NCBI GenBank assembly: GCA_029335935.2
Contig: JARJMV020000026.1
Coordinates: forward strand, 1-21,805
Source: a bacterium
Lineage (GTDB): Bacteria; Armatimonadota; Fimbriimonadia; Fimbriimonadales; GBS-DC
Direction: 5' to 3'
Length of the DNA: 21,805 nucleotides
The notes under the pieces are model-generated. The model made no database searches, was not told the origin of the DNA, and saw nothing but the letters and a program-made list of their open reading frames with translations. Below, piece by piece: positions 14,595 through 21,805 of the stretch. Both the position numbers and the translations under genes were made by a program. The stretch's first letter is position 1; each line of letters starts with the position of its first letter.

Positions 14595-14600
14595 TATACT
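14595..14600 (+). promoter_or_regulatory. -10 box of the histidinol-phosphatase gene, start-proximal
   Basis: GGGGTATACT ends 9 nt before the ATG at 14610. Its -35 region would lie inside ispA. Another ATG at 14603 is out of frame with the gene. Confidence 0.5.
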
Positions 14601-14609
14601 TCATGCGCT

Positions 14610-15530
14610 ATGCACAAGGCGGAGTGGAGAATCTCGCTGCACGGTGGGCACAGCGGCGAGTTTTGCGAGCACGCGGAGGGGAGCCTGCGCGAGATTCTGG
14701 AAGCGGCGTGTGAAGCAGGCTATCATGTGTTCGGCGTGGCCGAGCATATGCCCCGCGTCGACCCCAAGTTCCTCTATCCCCAAGAGATCGAGTGGGGGTG
14801 GACGCCCCAGACTTTAGAGCAAACCTTCGAACGGTACGCGCAAACGGTTCGCCAGCTCGCAGAGGAGTTCGCCGATAGGCTGACGGTGCTGCGCGGCTTC
14901 GAAATCGAGGTCGTGCCGCAAGACCGCTATGTGGCGCTGGTGCAACACTACCGCCAGCAGTATCAGTTCGACTACATCGTCGGCTCCGTGCATTACCTCC
15001 ACGACGCCTCCATCGACGGCTACTCCGAGCAGAGTTTCTTGGAGATGATGGAGCAGGTGGGCGGCATGGAGGAGGTCGCTGTGCAGTATTATCACAAAGT
15101 GGCGGAGATGGCGCAGGCGGTGCGCCCCGAGGTGATTGGGCACTTGGATCTGGTGCGCCTGAAGGCGACGCGGTTGGGCTTCCCCGAGCAAGTATCCACC
15201 CCGCGCGTGCGCCGAGCCGTCGAGACCGCGCTGGAGGCGGTACGCGCGGTGGACGCCCGCGTGGAGGTGAACACCTCGGGGTTGCGCAAGGGGTTAGACC
15301 AGCCCTACCCTGCCGATTGGATAGTGCAGATGGGCGCACGGATGGGCGTGAAGTTCTGCATCGGCGACGACAGCCACCGCCCCGCGCAGGTCGGCTTCGG
15401 GTTGGATGCCGCGCGTGAACACCTGCTGCGCAACGGCGTCGCAGAGGTGCATTACCTCGCTCGGGAGAATGGGCAGATTGTGCCAGCGTCGGCGCGGCTG
15501 GACACGGGCGAAGCTACGCACCGTCCGTAA
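14610..15530 (+). CDS. hisK: PHP-domain histidinol-phosphatase family protein
   Basis: Probable metal-dependent phosphatase hydrolysing L-histidinol phosphate, the penultimate step of histidine synthesis; 306 residues. The PHP metal ligands are recognisable: H11 and H14 (LHGGHSGEFCEHAEG, with H21 following), GVAEHMP at 42-48, GFEIE near 109, GSVHYLHD near 129, IGHLDL near 171 and GDDSHRP near 252. The usual first motif is H-x-H, and here it is H-GG-H, one residue longer. The frame is open upstream to 14487 within ispA, but ATG 14610 directly precedes the homology. Its 3' end overlaps the convergent surE by 17 bp. Another PHP phosphoesterase activity is possible. Confidence 0.82.
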   Translation: MHKAEWRISLHGGHSGEFCEHAEGSLREILEAACEAGYHVFGVAEHMPRVDPKFLYPQEIEWGWTPQTLEQTFERYAQTVRQLAEEFADRLTVLRGFEIEVVPQDRYVALVQHYRQQYQFDYIVGSVHYLHDASIDGYSEQSFLEMMEQVGGMEEVAVQYYHKVAEMAQAVRPEVIGHLDLVRLKATRLGFPEQVSTPRVRRAVETALEAVRAVDARVEVNTSGLRKGLDQPYPADWIVQMGARMGVKFCIGDDSHRPAQVGFGLDAAREHLLRNGVAEVHYLARENGQIVPASARLDTGEATHRP

Positions 15531-16350
15531 TCAGGTGCAACTTGCTAAGCCACTCTTGCATCGGCTGCAGCAAGTTGTAGGCGGTGAAATCGAGATGCAC
15601 GGGCGTGACCGACACATAGCCGTGCGCAACGGCGTAGACATCTGTGCCGGGCTGGTCGCGCTCCTCCACCAAGCTGCCACTGAGCCAGTAGTAGGGGCGC
15701 CCTGCTGGGTCGACGCGCGACTCGATGCGGTCGGCATATTGGCGTCTGCCCAGCGCCGTGATTTGGTAGCCTTTAACCTCGTGGGGGGGCAAGTTCGGCA
15801 CATTCACATTTAGGAAGGTATGTTCGGGCAGCGGATGTTCACGCACCAGTCGCGCGATATTCAGCGCGGCGAGCGCGGCGGTCTCATAGTGCATCGGGGG
15901 CAACTCGCTTTGGAACGGTTCGTTGGTGGCTTCGGCGCGGGCTAAAGGCAACACCTCCTCCGCCGCGAGCGAGACGGCAATCGCGCTGACGCCGTGAATG
16001 GCGCCTTCAATCGCAGCGGCAATCGTGCCCGAGTAGGTGAGATCCCAGCCCAAGTTCGGACCAGCATTAATGCCCGACACCACCAGGTCGACCCGATGGT
16101 TCAGCACGGCGTGCGTGCCGAGCGTGACGCAGTCGGTGGGCGTGCCGTTCGTCGCGTAGGCGATGGCGCCATCGGGCAGGTGGATACGGTGTAGGCGCAG
16201 GGGTTTGTGCAGGGTGATGGAGTGCCCAGTCGCGCTGCGGGGGCGGTCGGGCGCCACGATAAAAACTTCGCCGAGGGGTTGCAGCCGCTGCGCCAGCAGC
16301 CGTATCCCCTCGGCGTAGACGCCGTCGTCGTTGGTGACCAAGATGCGCAT
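15514..16350 (-). CDS. surE: 5'/3'-nucleotidase SurE
   Basis: Metal-dependent nucleoside monophosphate phosphatase linked to stationary-phase and stress survival; 278 residues, typical size. The N-terminal ILVTNDDG supplies the D8/D9 metal ligands, S39 lies in RSATGHS, N95 in SGINAGPNLG, and YSGT at 106-109 completes the active-site set. The ATG at 16350-16348 shares one base with the sdhB stop in a TGATG arrangement, so translation is probably coupled. The frame extends upstream to 16398, but that extension overlaps sdhB and is not conserved. The C-terminal 17 bp overlap the end of the convergent hisK. Confidence 0.95.
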   Translation of the reverse strand: MRILVTNDDGVYAEGIRLLAQRLQPLGEVFIVAPDRPRSATGHSITLHKPLRLHRIHLPDGAIAYATNGTPTDCVTLGTHAVLNHRVDLVVSGINAGPNLGWDLTYSGTIAAAIEGAIHGVSAIAVSLAAEEVLPLARAEATNEPFQSELPPMHYETAALAALNIARLVREHPLPEHTFLNVNVPNLPPHEVKGYQITALGRRQYADRIESRVDPAGRPYYWLSGSLVEERDQPGTDVYAVAHGYVSVTPVHLDFTAYNLLQPMQEWLSKLHLITDGA

Positions 16351-17165
16351 CACTCTGCGCCCTCGCCGACCAGCTTGTCGGGGATAATCCCCAGCCACTT
16401 CTTCAGACGGTAGATGGTCGTGTCGCGGTGCAGCTCGGCAATCGCGCGGGTAAGCGGAATGCCTTTGGGGCAGACCTTCACGCAGTTCTGCGCGTTGCCA
16501 CAGCCCGTGATGCCCTCGGGACCCGTCAGCACTTCCAGTCGCTCGTTCGCCAGTGTCGCGCCAGCATAGTGCAGGTTGAACAACTTCGCCTGCGCAATCG
16601 GCGCGGGCCCGATAAACGCCGAATGCTCGTTATACTGGGGACACGCCTCCATGCAGCAGCCGCAGGTCATGCAGCGCGCGAACGCATAGCGCAGCTCGCG
16701 CGTGGCGTCGTCGATGCGCGGACCAGGACCCAAGTCGTGGTAGCCGTCCATCGGTACCCACGCTTGCAACTTCTTGAGCGCGTCGAACATTCGGCTGCGA
16801 TCGACAATCAGGTCGCGCACAACGGGGAACTTGCTCATCGGCTCTAAGGTGACCTCGATAGTATCCCCCTTGTGCACGCCCACTTGGTCGATAAGCGCGG
16901 CGCAGGATTGTTGTACCACGCCGTTCACCACCATCGTGCAGGTGCCGCACACCTGTTCCAGGCAGGCGGCTTCCCACGCGGGGGGCGATACAGCGTGTCC
17001 GCTGCTATCTACAGGATTGCGCTGAACCTCCATCAGGCAGGAGATGACATTCATATTGGGGCGGTACGGCAGGTGGAACTCTTGCCAGTAAGGCTTCTGG
17101 TTCGGTCCGTCCTGCCGACGCACCTTCAGGCGGATGGTGCGGATAGTGCCGTTGCCGTTTTGCAT
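16350..17165 (-). CDS. sdhB: Succinate dehydrogenase/fumarate reductase iron-sulfur subunit
   Basis: Electron-transfer subunit passing electrons from the flavoprotein SdhA to the quinone-binding membrane anchor. In 271 residues the plant-type [2Fe-2S] ligands are C68, C73, C76 and C88. The ferredoxin-type cluster ligands start at C165, C168, C171 and C175P, with a second set at C222, C228 and C232P, giving the [4Fe-4S] and [3Fe-4S] or [4Fe-4S] pair. sdhA and sdhC are not adjacent: upstream is pckA (21 bp away) and downstream surE. A consensus AGGAGG lies 9 nt before the ATG. Confidence 0.93.
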   Translation of the reverse strand: MQNGNGTIRTIRLKVRRQDGPNQKPYWQEFHLPYRPNMNVISCLMEVQRNPVDSSGHAVSPPAWEAACLEQVCGTCTMVVNGVVQQSCAALIDQVGVHKGDTIEVTLEPMSKFPVVRDLIVDRSRMFDALKKLQAWVPMDGYHDLGPGPRIDDATRELRYAFARCMTCGCCMEACPQYNEHSAFIGPAPIAQAKLFNLHYAGATLANERLEVLTGPEGITGCGNAQNCVKVCPKGIPLTRAIAELHRDTTIYRLKKWLGIIPDKLVGEGAE

Positions 17166-17185
17166 TAGTGTTCGCCTCCTACCGA

Positions 17186-17191
17186 ATTATA
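17186..17191 (-). promoter_or_regulatory. -10 box of sdhB overlapping the pckA stop codon
   Basis: Minus strand CGGGTATAAT, in which TAA is also the pckA stop. It lies 20 nt before the sdhB ATG, leaving room for a short leader with the AGGAGG Shine-Dalgarno sequence. Read-through from pckA is also possible. Confidence 0.45.
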
Positions 17192-18755
17192 CCCGATGAA
17201 CGGCTCTGAGTTGCTGTTGCATCCGCTCGGCGAGTTGGCGCGCTTGCATCTCATAGACGTTCTTGTCGCGCCAAGTTTCGCGCGGGTTGAGCAGCTCAGT
17301 GGGCACATCGGGGACGCTCTGTGGAACCTGCAGTTCGAAGATGGGGTCGGTGCGGTAATCGGTTTGTTGCAGCGCGCCGTCGAGCGCGGCGCGGATCATC
17401 GCGCGAGTGTAGCGGATGGGAATGCGTTGCCCGAGGCCGAACGCGCCGCCCGTCCAGCCTGTGTTGACCAGCCACGCTTGCGCTTGGTGTCGGCTCAGCT
17501 GCTCCGCGAGCATCGCGCCGTAGCGTGCGGGGGGCATCGGCAGGAACGGCGCGCCGAAACACGCGCTGAAGGTCGCTTCAGGGTCTTTCACGCCGCGCTC
17601 GGTACCTGCCACCTTCGCCGTGTAGCCGAGCAGGAACATCTCCATCGCCTGCTCCACCGTCAGTCGGCTGATGGGGGGCAGCACGCCGAACGCATCGGCG
17701 GCGAGGAAGAAGAGGTGGTTTGGGTGCGCCCCGACGCTGGGCCACACCGCGCCCTCGATGTAGTCTATTGGATACGCCGCGCGGGTATTCTCGGTGATCG
17801 AGGCGTCGTCGTAGTTCGGCTCGCGCGTGATAGGGTCTACCACCACATTCTCCACCACGCTGCCGAAGCGTATCGCATGCCAGATTTGCGGTTCATGCTC
17901 GCGCGAGAGCCGAATACACTTGGCATAGCACCCGCCCTCGAAGTTGAACACGCCCGTATCGCTCCAGCCGTGTTCGTCGTCGCCGATGAGTCGGCGCTTA
18001 GGGTCGGCAGAGAGCGAGGTCTTGCCCGTGCCACTCAGCCCGAAAAAGAGCGCGACATCCCCCGACGCGCCCACATTCGCCGAACAGTGCATCGGGAAGA
18101 CACCCTGCAGCGGCAGCAGAAAGTTCATCACCGTAAAGATGGACTTTTTAATCTCCCCAGCGTAGGCAGTGCCCGCAATCAGCACGACGCAGCGCGTGAA
18201 ATCGAGCGCAACGACCACCTCGCTGCGCACGCCATCGACGGCGGGGTCGGTCTTGAAGCCTGGCGCGTGCAACACCGTGAAGTTCGGACGGAAGTGCGCC
18301 AGCTCATCGCAGTGCGGGCGAATAAAGAGCTGCTTCGCGAAGAGGTTGTGCCACGCCTGCTCGGTAATCACGCGCACGCTGAGCCGATAGCGCGGGTCCG
18401 CCCCAGCGTAGCAATCTTGCACATATAGCGGTCGGTTCGAAAGATACGCCGTGACGCGCAGCAGCAACCGCTCGAACACTTCAGGCGTCATCGGCTGGTT
18501 CACCACGCCCCAGTCAATCAGCGACTCGTACTCCGCGCGGCGCACAATAAACTTGTCTTTGGGTGAACGACCTGTGTATTGCCCTGTGCGAGCCACTAAC
18601 GCGCCGTTCGAGGCTAACTGCGCTTCACCGTTAGAGACCGCGCGCTCTACCAAACTCGCTACCGAAAGATTATGATACAAGGGACTCGCTTGACCCAAAA
18701 GATTCTCAATCTCCAAATTGCTTGTTGGCGTCGTCCAATCAGGGAGTATAGACAT
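17187..18755 (-). CDS. pckA: Phosphoenolpyruvate carboxykinase (ATP)
   Basis: Converts oxaloacetate and ATP to phosphoenolpyruvate, CO2 and ADP at the entry to gluconeogenesis. The 522 residues include [14 protein letters not shown] at 56-69 (substrate loop), lysines K203/K204 in GEIKKS, the kinase-1a P-loop [11 protein letters not shown] at 239-249 and the metal-binding GDDEHGW at 258-264. ENTRAAYP and TGWTGGAFG occur farther on. These mark the ATP-dependent class rather than the GTP one. GGAGGA lies 9-10 nt upstream of the ATG. Placement beside sdhB links gluconeogenesis and the TCA cycle at the succinate-oxaloacetate node. Confidence 0.96.
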   Translation of the reverse strand: MSILPDWTTPTSNLEIENLLGQASPLYHNLSVASLVERAVSNGEAQLASNGALVARTGQYTGRSPKDKFIVRRAEYESLIDWGVVNQPMTPEVFERLLLRVTAYLSNRPLYVQDCYAGADPRYRLSVRVITEQAWHNLFAKQLFIRPHCDELAHFRPNFTVLHAPGFKTDPAVDGVRSEVVVALDFTRCVVLIAGTAYAGEIKKSIFTVMNFLLPLQGVFPMHCSANVGASGDVALFFGLSGTGKTSLSADPKRRLIGDDEHGWSDTGVFNFEGGCYAKCIRLSREHEPQIWHAIRFGSVVENVVVDPITREPNYDDASITENTRAAYPIDYIEGAVWPSVGAHPNHLFFLAADAFGVLPPISRLTVEQAMEMFLLGYTAKVAGTERGVKDPEATFSACFGAPFLPMPPARYGAMLAEQLSRHQAQAWLVNTGWTGGAFGLGQRIPIRYTRAMIRAALDGALQQTDYRTDPIFELQVPQSVPDVPTELLNPRETWRDKNVYEMQARQLAERMQQQLRAVHRV

Positions 18756-18813
18756 CTCTCTGTTCCTCCAGCTGTCGCTCTACCTTGAGCCTCCACGCAT
18801 CGGCGCGGGGACG

Positions 18814-18835
18814 CCCTATAAGATACCCGATAGGG
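18814..18835 (-). promoter_or_regulatory. pckA promoter -10 inside an inverted repeat
   Basis: Minus strand GGGTATCTT (box at 18825-18820) lies about 64 nt upstream of the pckA ATG, consistent with a leader carrying the GGAGGA Shine-Dalgarno sequence. It is framed by the inverted repeat CCCTAT (18814-18819) and ATAGGG (18830-18835), so a regulator could bind over the -10. No clear -35 element is seen. Confidence 0.45.
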
Positions 18836-18903
18836 AGCTGCCAGAAAGTGCAGGGAGGCGTTTCATGGTTGGGCAGGTGGGTACAGGGGGCGACCAGGTG
18901 CGG

Positions 18904-20955
18904 CTAAGTCGGTTGCGTGTGCGTATCGAGCCGTGCCCGTTTGGAGGCGAGAATACGCGGCAGGTAGACTATGAACCGAGTGCCTTCGCCCACGCGCGTC
19001 CGCACTTCGATAGCGCCGCCAAGCTGTTGCACTGCGCCTTGCACCGCCGCCAAACCCATCCCTGTACCCTGCCCGAACGGCTTCGTAGTAAAAAACGGCT
19101 CGAAGATATGGGGCAACACTTCCGACGAGATGCCTGTACCCCGATCGATAACCGTCAAAGTGACATAGTGTCCGTTCGGGACATGGTTCGTGCGTAGGCG
19201 GCGCACAGTTTTATTCTGCAGTGCAATCGTGATGGTGCCGCCGTCAGGCATTGCGTCGCGCGCGTTCACCAACAAGTTCAACACGATTTGCAGCAACAGG
19301 TTGGGATCGGCTTGAACGGTCCCCAGCGGTCGTTGGACTTGGGTTTCCAGCCGAATGTTTTCGGGCAGCACGCGCCGCAGGATGTCCAGTGTGCCTTCCA
19401 GCCATGTCGACAGGTCGATTGGGGTGAGCTGGATGATTTGTCGTCGGGCGTAGGCAAGGAGTTGGCGGTTCAGGTTCGCGGCACGCTCGGCAGCTTGGGT
19501 GATGCCGTCGAGATAGCGCAGGGTTGTCTCGTCTTGCACGCGCCCCCGCGCCAACTCCGCGAAGCCAAGCACCGCTGTCAGCACATTATTAAAATCGTGC
19601 GCTATCCCCCCTGCCAGCCGACCGATGCTCTCCAGTCGGTACGCTTGGTCTAACTGCTCTTGGAGGCGTCGCATCTCGGTAATATCGGTTTGGACCCCCC
19701 AAGCGCGCATTAGTGCGCCATCCTCCACAATCCCGAAAAAGCTGTTCAAGAAGTAGCGCTCACTGCCGTCGGCAGCGCGCTCTTTGGATACAACCCCCTC
19801 CACGCGATAGTTGTTCTGCACAAAGGCGCGTAGCATCTCGCGATTTTGCGGCTCGGTGGGAATGAGCAGCTCACGCAAGGCGATATTAATCAACGCCTGC
19901 GCCGATGCAACGCCGTACATGCGGGCGAAAGCATCGTTGCACTCGGCTAAGTAGGCGTGTTGAAAGAGAAGGTCTACCTGCTGGTCGATCGGCAAACTAA
20001 CAGGGATTGGTTCGCGCATGTCGAAACGCCATATCCCCTCGTTGGCATACTCGATAAAGGTGCGATACCGCTCCTCGCTTTGCTGAAGCGCGCGCTGGGT
20101 CCTGAGAAGCTCGCTCAGATCACGGCAGACACCCCAAGTGCCGCACAACAACCCTTCATGGACGATGCCCTGAAGGCTACATAGCAAATAGAGACAGTCG
20201 CCGTCAGCCTTCGGAACCTCAAACAGCCACCCTGAAAGGGAATAACCGTTCATAATAAACTGGCGTACCATCTCGATATTCTTGGGGTCTTCCGGCGAAA
20301 CGCGCTCACGCATAAAGTGACCAATCAACTCTTTCGGATACTGTGCGCCCCACATGCGACAATAGACGGGATTACACTCTGCTAAGTAGCTACGCTCAAA
20401 AATAAGTGCAATCTGGCGTTCGAGGGGGAGCTGGACAGGGATTGGCTCAGTGAGTGCGTTACGCCAGATGCCCTCATTGGAGAGCTGAATGAACGCTTCG
20501 TAGCGTGCTTTGGTTGACTCTAACTCTTGCCGCGCGCATTCTTTGTCGGTGATGTCGACAATAACCATATGCACCACAGGTCGCCCGTGCAGGTGCATCC
20601 GCGCATAGTGCGCCTCCACCGTGCGGATATCGTTGTTATAGGTGTGTTGGCGCGAAACGCGCACTCCATACGGCTGCTGGTCGAGCAGCGGTTTCAAATC
20701 GCGTTTCCACTCCAAACCTTCGGCGCAGAGGCAGTCGGACATCAACTGTTGCAAGAGCGCCTCGCCATAGAAACGGCGCGCCGCAGCATTGGCATTTAAA
20801 ATTGCGCCCGTCTCGTAGTCCACGATGAGTTGGGGCAAGGCGCTCTCTTGAAAGAGGACACCTCCCCAAACATGGACTTCCAGTGCATGTTCCAGCTCTG
20901 CAACGCGCTGTCTCAATCTTTCCAGCTCCGCTTGATTCTTTGGTTGTGAGTGCAT
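18904..20955 (-). CDS. Soluble PAS-domain sensor histidine kinase
   Basis: Signal-transducing kinase of 683 residues with no membrane segment or signal peptide, so cytoplasmic. Order: N-terminal coiled coil (about 8-28), PAS-1 (about 30-140), PAS-2 (about 150-285), PAS-3 (about 294-428), phospho-acceptor domain with H453 in GGIAHDFNN, and an ATPase domain with N-box N564 (LLVNARDAM), DRGTG at 604-608 and TGMGLAAVQG. The GGIAHDFNN H-box is the type often found in hybrid kinases, but no receiver domain is attached and no response regulator is adjacent. ATG 20955 has GGAGG 5-6 nt upstream and is preferred over the in-frame ATG at 20982. The ligand is unknown; no heme or flavin signature was recognised. 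Confidence 0.9.
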   Translation of the reverse strand: MHSQPKNQAELERLRQRVAELEHALEVHVWGGVLFQESALPQLIVDYETGAILNANAAARRFYGEALLQQLMSDCLCAEGLEWKRDLKPLLDQQPYGVRVSRQHTYNNDIRTVEAHYARMHLHGRPVVHMVIVDITDKECARQELESTKARYEAFIQLSNEGIWRNALTEPIPVQLPLERQIALIFERSYLAECNPVYCRMWGAQYPKELIGHFMRERVSPEDPKNIEMVRQFIMNGYSLSGWLFEVPKADGDCLYLLCSLQGIVHEGLLCGTWGVCRDLSELLRTQRALQQSEERYRTFIEYANEGIWRFDMREPIPVSLPIDQQVDLLFQHAYLAECNDAFARMYGVASAQALINIALRELLIPTEPQNREMLRAFVQNNYRVEGVVSKERAADGSERYFLNSFFGIVEDGALMRAWGVQTDITEMRRLQEQLDQAYRLESIGRLAGGIAHDFNNVLTAVLGFAELARGRVQDETTLRYLDGITQAAERAANLNRQLLAYARRQIIQLTPIDLSTWLEGTLDILRRVLPENIRLETQVQRPLGTVQADPNLLLQIVLNLLVNARDAMPDGGTITIALQNKTVRRLRTNHVPNGHYVTLTVIDRGTGISSEVLPHIFEPFFTTKPFGQGTGMGLAAVQGAVQQLGGAIEVRTRVGEGTRFIVYLPRILASKRARLDTHTQPT

Positions 20956-21080
20956 AACTGCCTCCGAGCAGAATTTTGGCATAAAATGCTTGGTTCCTGC
21001 AAGAGGCGGATAGCGGAAATCGTATTCCGCTTGGGTTTGCCGAGCGATTGTCTGAAGGGTTGTATATGTATTACCCCCCC

Positions 21081-21110
21081 TTGACTTTCGTGCATAGAAT
21101 CGGTTATAAT
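21081..21110 (+). promoter_or_regulatory. Strong sigma-70-type promoter of the rpsL operon
   Basis: TTGACT (21081-21086) and consensus TATAAT (21105-21110) are 18 bp apart, with a C-run just upstream. Predicted start near 21117. The first ten bases, TTGACTTTCG, are the same as at the rpoZ promoter. This is the best match to consensus in the window, as expected for ribosomal protein genes. Confidence 0.8.
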
Positions 21111-21116
21111 ATGTAC

Positions 21117-21337
21117 CGCTGGGGCGTAGCCTTATGTGGCGAACGCTGGAGGTTCATTTCTCACTATGAACCGAACCATACAAGAGCGCGGTTTCGCACG
21201 CGGGATGAGGCATCTGAACCGACGCCGGAAGCGGCGTTGCGATTCAGCCTGAGACGCGCTTGAACAGGCGCACCGAAGCCTCTCCACCCCGCGTGCGAGA
21301 GGCTTTCTTTTGCGCTCCAGCCGATGGAGGCGTATCT
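21117..21337 (+). ncRNA. Structured 5' leader of rpsL
   Basis: About 220 nt lie between the predicted transcription start and the S12 start codon. They can form at least three local hairpins: GGTTCAT/ATGAACC (21151-21172, 8-nt loop), ACGCCG/CGGCGT (21222-21237, GAAG tetraloop) and the attenuator-like stem at 21276-21305. No convincing open reading frame lies in it. Ribosomal-protein autoregulation is inferred, and I do not recognise a named leader family. Confidence 0.5.
21276..21310 (+). terminator. Attenuator-like hairpin upstream of rpsL
   Basis: A perfect 9-bp stem, AAGCCTCTC (21276-21284) with GAGAGGCTT (21297-21305), has a 12-nt loop and is followed by TCTTT. It resembles an intrinsic terminator, placed 28-32 nt before the rpsL ATG and just ahead of GGAGG. 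Transcription must pass it to express S12, so it would act as an attenuator or an RNA-processing signal. Confidence 0.6.
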
Positions 21338-21745
21338 ATGCCGACGATTAACCAGTTAATACGTAAGGGTCGCAAGCCGAAGCTACGGAAGACGAAGTCG
21401 CCCGCGCTGCAGGCGTGTCCGCAGCGGCGGGGCGTCTGCACGATTGTACGCACCATGACGCCGAAGAAGCCGAACTCCGCGCTTCGAAAGGTCGCTCGCG
21501 TGCGCCTGACCAACGGCGTTGAAATCACGGCGTATATTCCGGGCATCGGACATAACCTGCAGGAACACTCGGTTGTGCTGGTGCGCGGCGGGCGCGTGAA
21601 AGACTTGCCAGGCGTGCGCTACCACATCATTCGCGGCACGCTCGACTGCAACGGCGTCGAGGAACAGAAAACCACACGCAACCAAGACCGACGCATGCAG
21701 GGACGCTCTAAATACGGCTCGAAGCGACCCAAAGCGAAGAAGTAA
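21338..21745 (+). CDS. rpsL: 30S ribosomal protein S12
   Basis: Decoding-centre protein of the small ribosomal subunit; 135 residues. [12 protein letters not shown] opens the protein, and the conserved loops [11 protein letters not shown] (41-51) and [13 protein letters not shown] (84-96) are present. K43/K44 and K88, the positions altered in streptomycin-resistant mutants, are wild type. ATG 21338 has GGAGG 7 nt upstream; the earlier in-frame ATG at 21260 lies in the leader. rpsG follows after 18 bp, the standard str-operon order. Confidence 0.98.
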   Translation: MPTINQLIRKGRKPKLRKTKSPALQACPQRRGVCTIVRTMTPKKPNSALRKVARVRLTNGVEITAYIPGIGHNLQEHSVVLVRGGRVKDLPGVRYHIIRGTLDCNGVEEQKTTRNQDRRMQGRSKYGSKRPKAKK

Positions 21746-21763
21746 TCTGGAGGAGAGACGCAT

Positions 21764-21805
21764 ATGCCCAGAAAAGGCGCAGTTCCGAAGCGTGTTGTGT
21801 TGCCC
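21764..21805 (+). CDS. rpsG: 30S ribosomal protein S7, first 14 codons
   Basis: The window ends after MPRKGAVPKRVVLP, the usual S7 N-terminus. S7 nucleates assembly of the 30S head. GGAGGAG lies 7 nt before the ATG, and the gene is 18 bp after the rpsL stop, so the two are co-transcribed. Confidence 0.93.
   Translation, partial: MPRKGAVPKRVVLP

Noticed and set aside
17196..18428. 410-codon plus-strand open frame
   Set aside because: Lies wholly antisense to pckA, whose motifs are intact; His/Arg/Glu-rich shadow.
21012..21031. Hairpin AGCGGAA/TTCCGCT between the kinase and rpsL promoters as a terminator
   Set aside because: No T-run follows on either strand and no gene ends nearby; it may belong to the kinase promoter region but nothing supports a definite call.
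1..21805. tRNA, rRNA or CRISPR arrays
   Set aside because: No cloverleaf-like segment, rRNA stretch or regularly spaced repeat was seen; the only sizeable direct repeat is the argD/antitoxin duplication.

Overview
The window is GC-rich bacterial chromosome with dense, mostly single-copy housekeeping genes on both strands. The content (omega–DnaJ pair, LpxL-type acyltransferase, SpoIIM-family protein, DUF6785/OPT-like membrane protein, ATP-type PEP carboxykinase, S12–S7 operon) and the protein style look like an Armatimonadota-type or similar, possibly thermophilic, lineage. That assignment is an impression from protein content, not from a marker search.

Layout. (1) 1-3425, all minus strand: argD -> orphan beta-class DNA methyltransferase, then a separately promoted rpoZ -> dnaJ pair; dnaJ runs off the left edge. 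(2) 3426-4448: a VapC-type (PIN) toxin-antitoxin pair, followed by a decayed partial duplicate of the argD 5' end, the intergenic promoter region and the antitoxin start. (3) 4449-9361: orphan MalF-like sugar ABC permease, MobA-like nucleotidyltransferase, LpxL-like acyltransferase, SpoIIM-family membrane protein, D-Ala-D-Ala carboxypeptidase. (4) 9362-10440: a gene graveyard holding a transposase-like scrap joined to a frameshifted AcuC/histone-deacetylase remnant. (5) 10441-17165: DUF6785/OPT-like membrane protein, a large protein with two degenerate Fic/Doc-like halves, polyprenyl diphosphate synthase, PHP-type histidinol-phosphatase, SurE, SdhB. (6) 17187-20955: pckA and a soluble three-PAS histidine kinase. 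(7) 21081-21805: a strong promoter, a roughly 220-nt structured leader ending in an attenuator-like hairpin, then rpsL and the start of rpsG.

What ties the window together is its transcription grammar. Many genes have a -10 box of the form GG(G)TAtNNT ending only 6-9 nt before the start codon, with no Shine-Dalgarno sequence between. This predicts leaderless mRNAs for argD, the antitoxin, the acyltransferase, spoIIM, ispA, hisK and the Fic-like gene. Genes whose -10 lies farther upstream (rpoZ, sdhB, pckA, rpsL) do have a Shine-Dalgarno sequence. Convergent genes abut or overlap at their 3' ends, and divergent genes share spacers as short as 36 bp.

I did not find an obvious new defence system, CRISPR array, tRNA or rRNA. 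The best candidates for something undescribed are the leaderless-promoter grammar, the double dead-Fic protein, the argD/toxin-antitoxin duplication scar and the rpsL leader.
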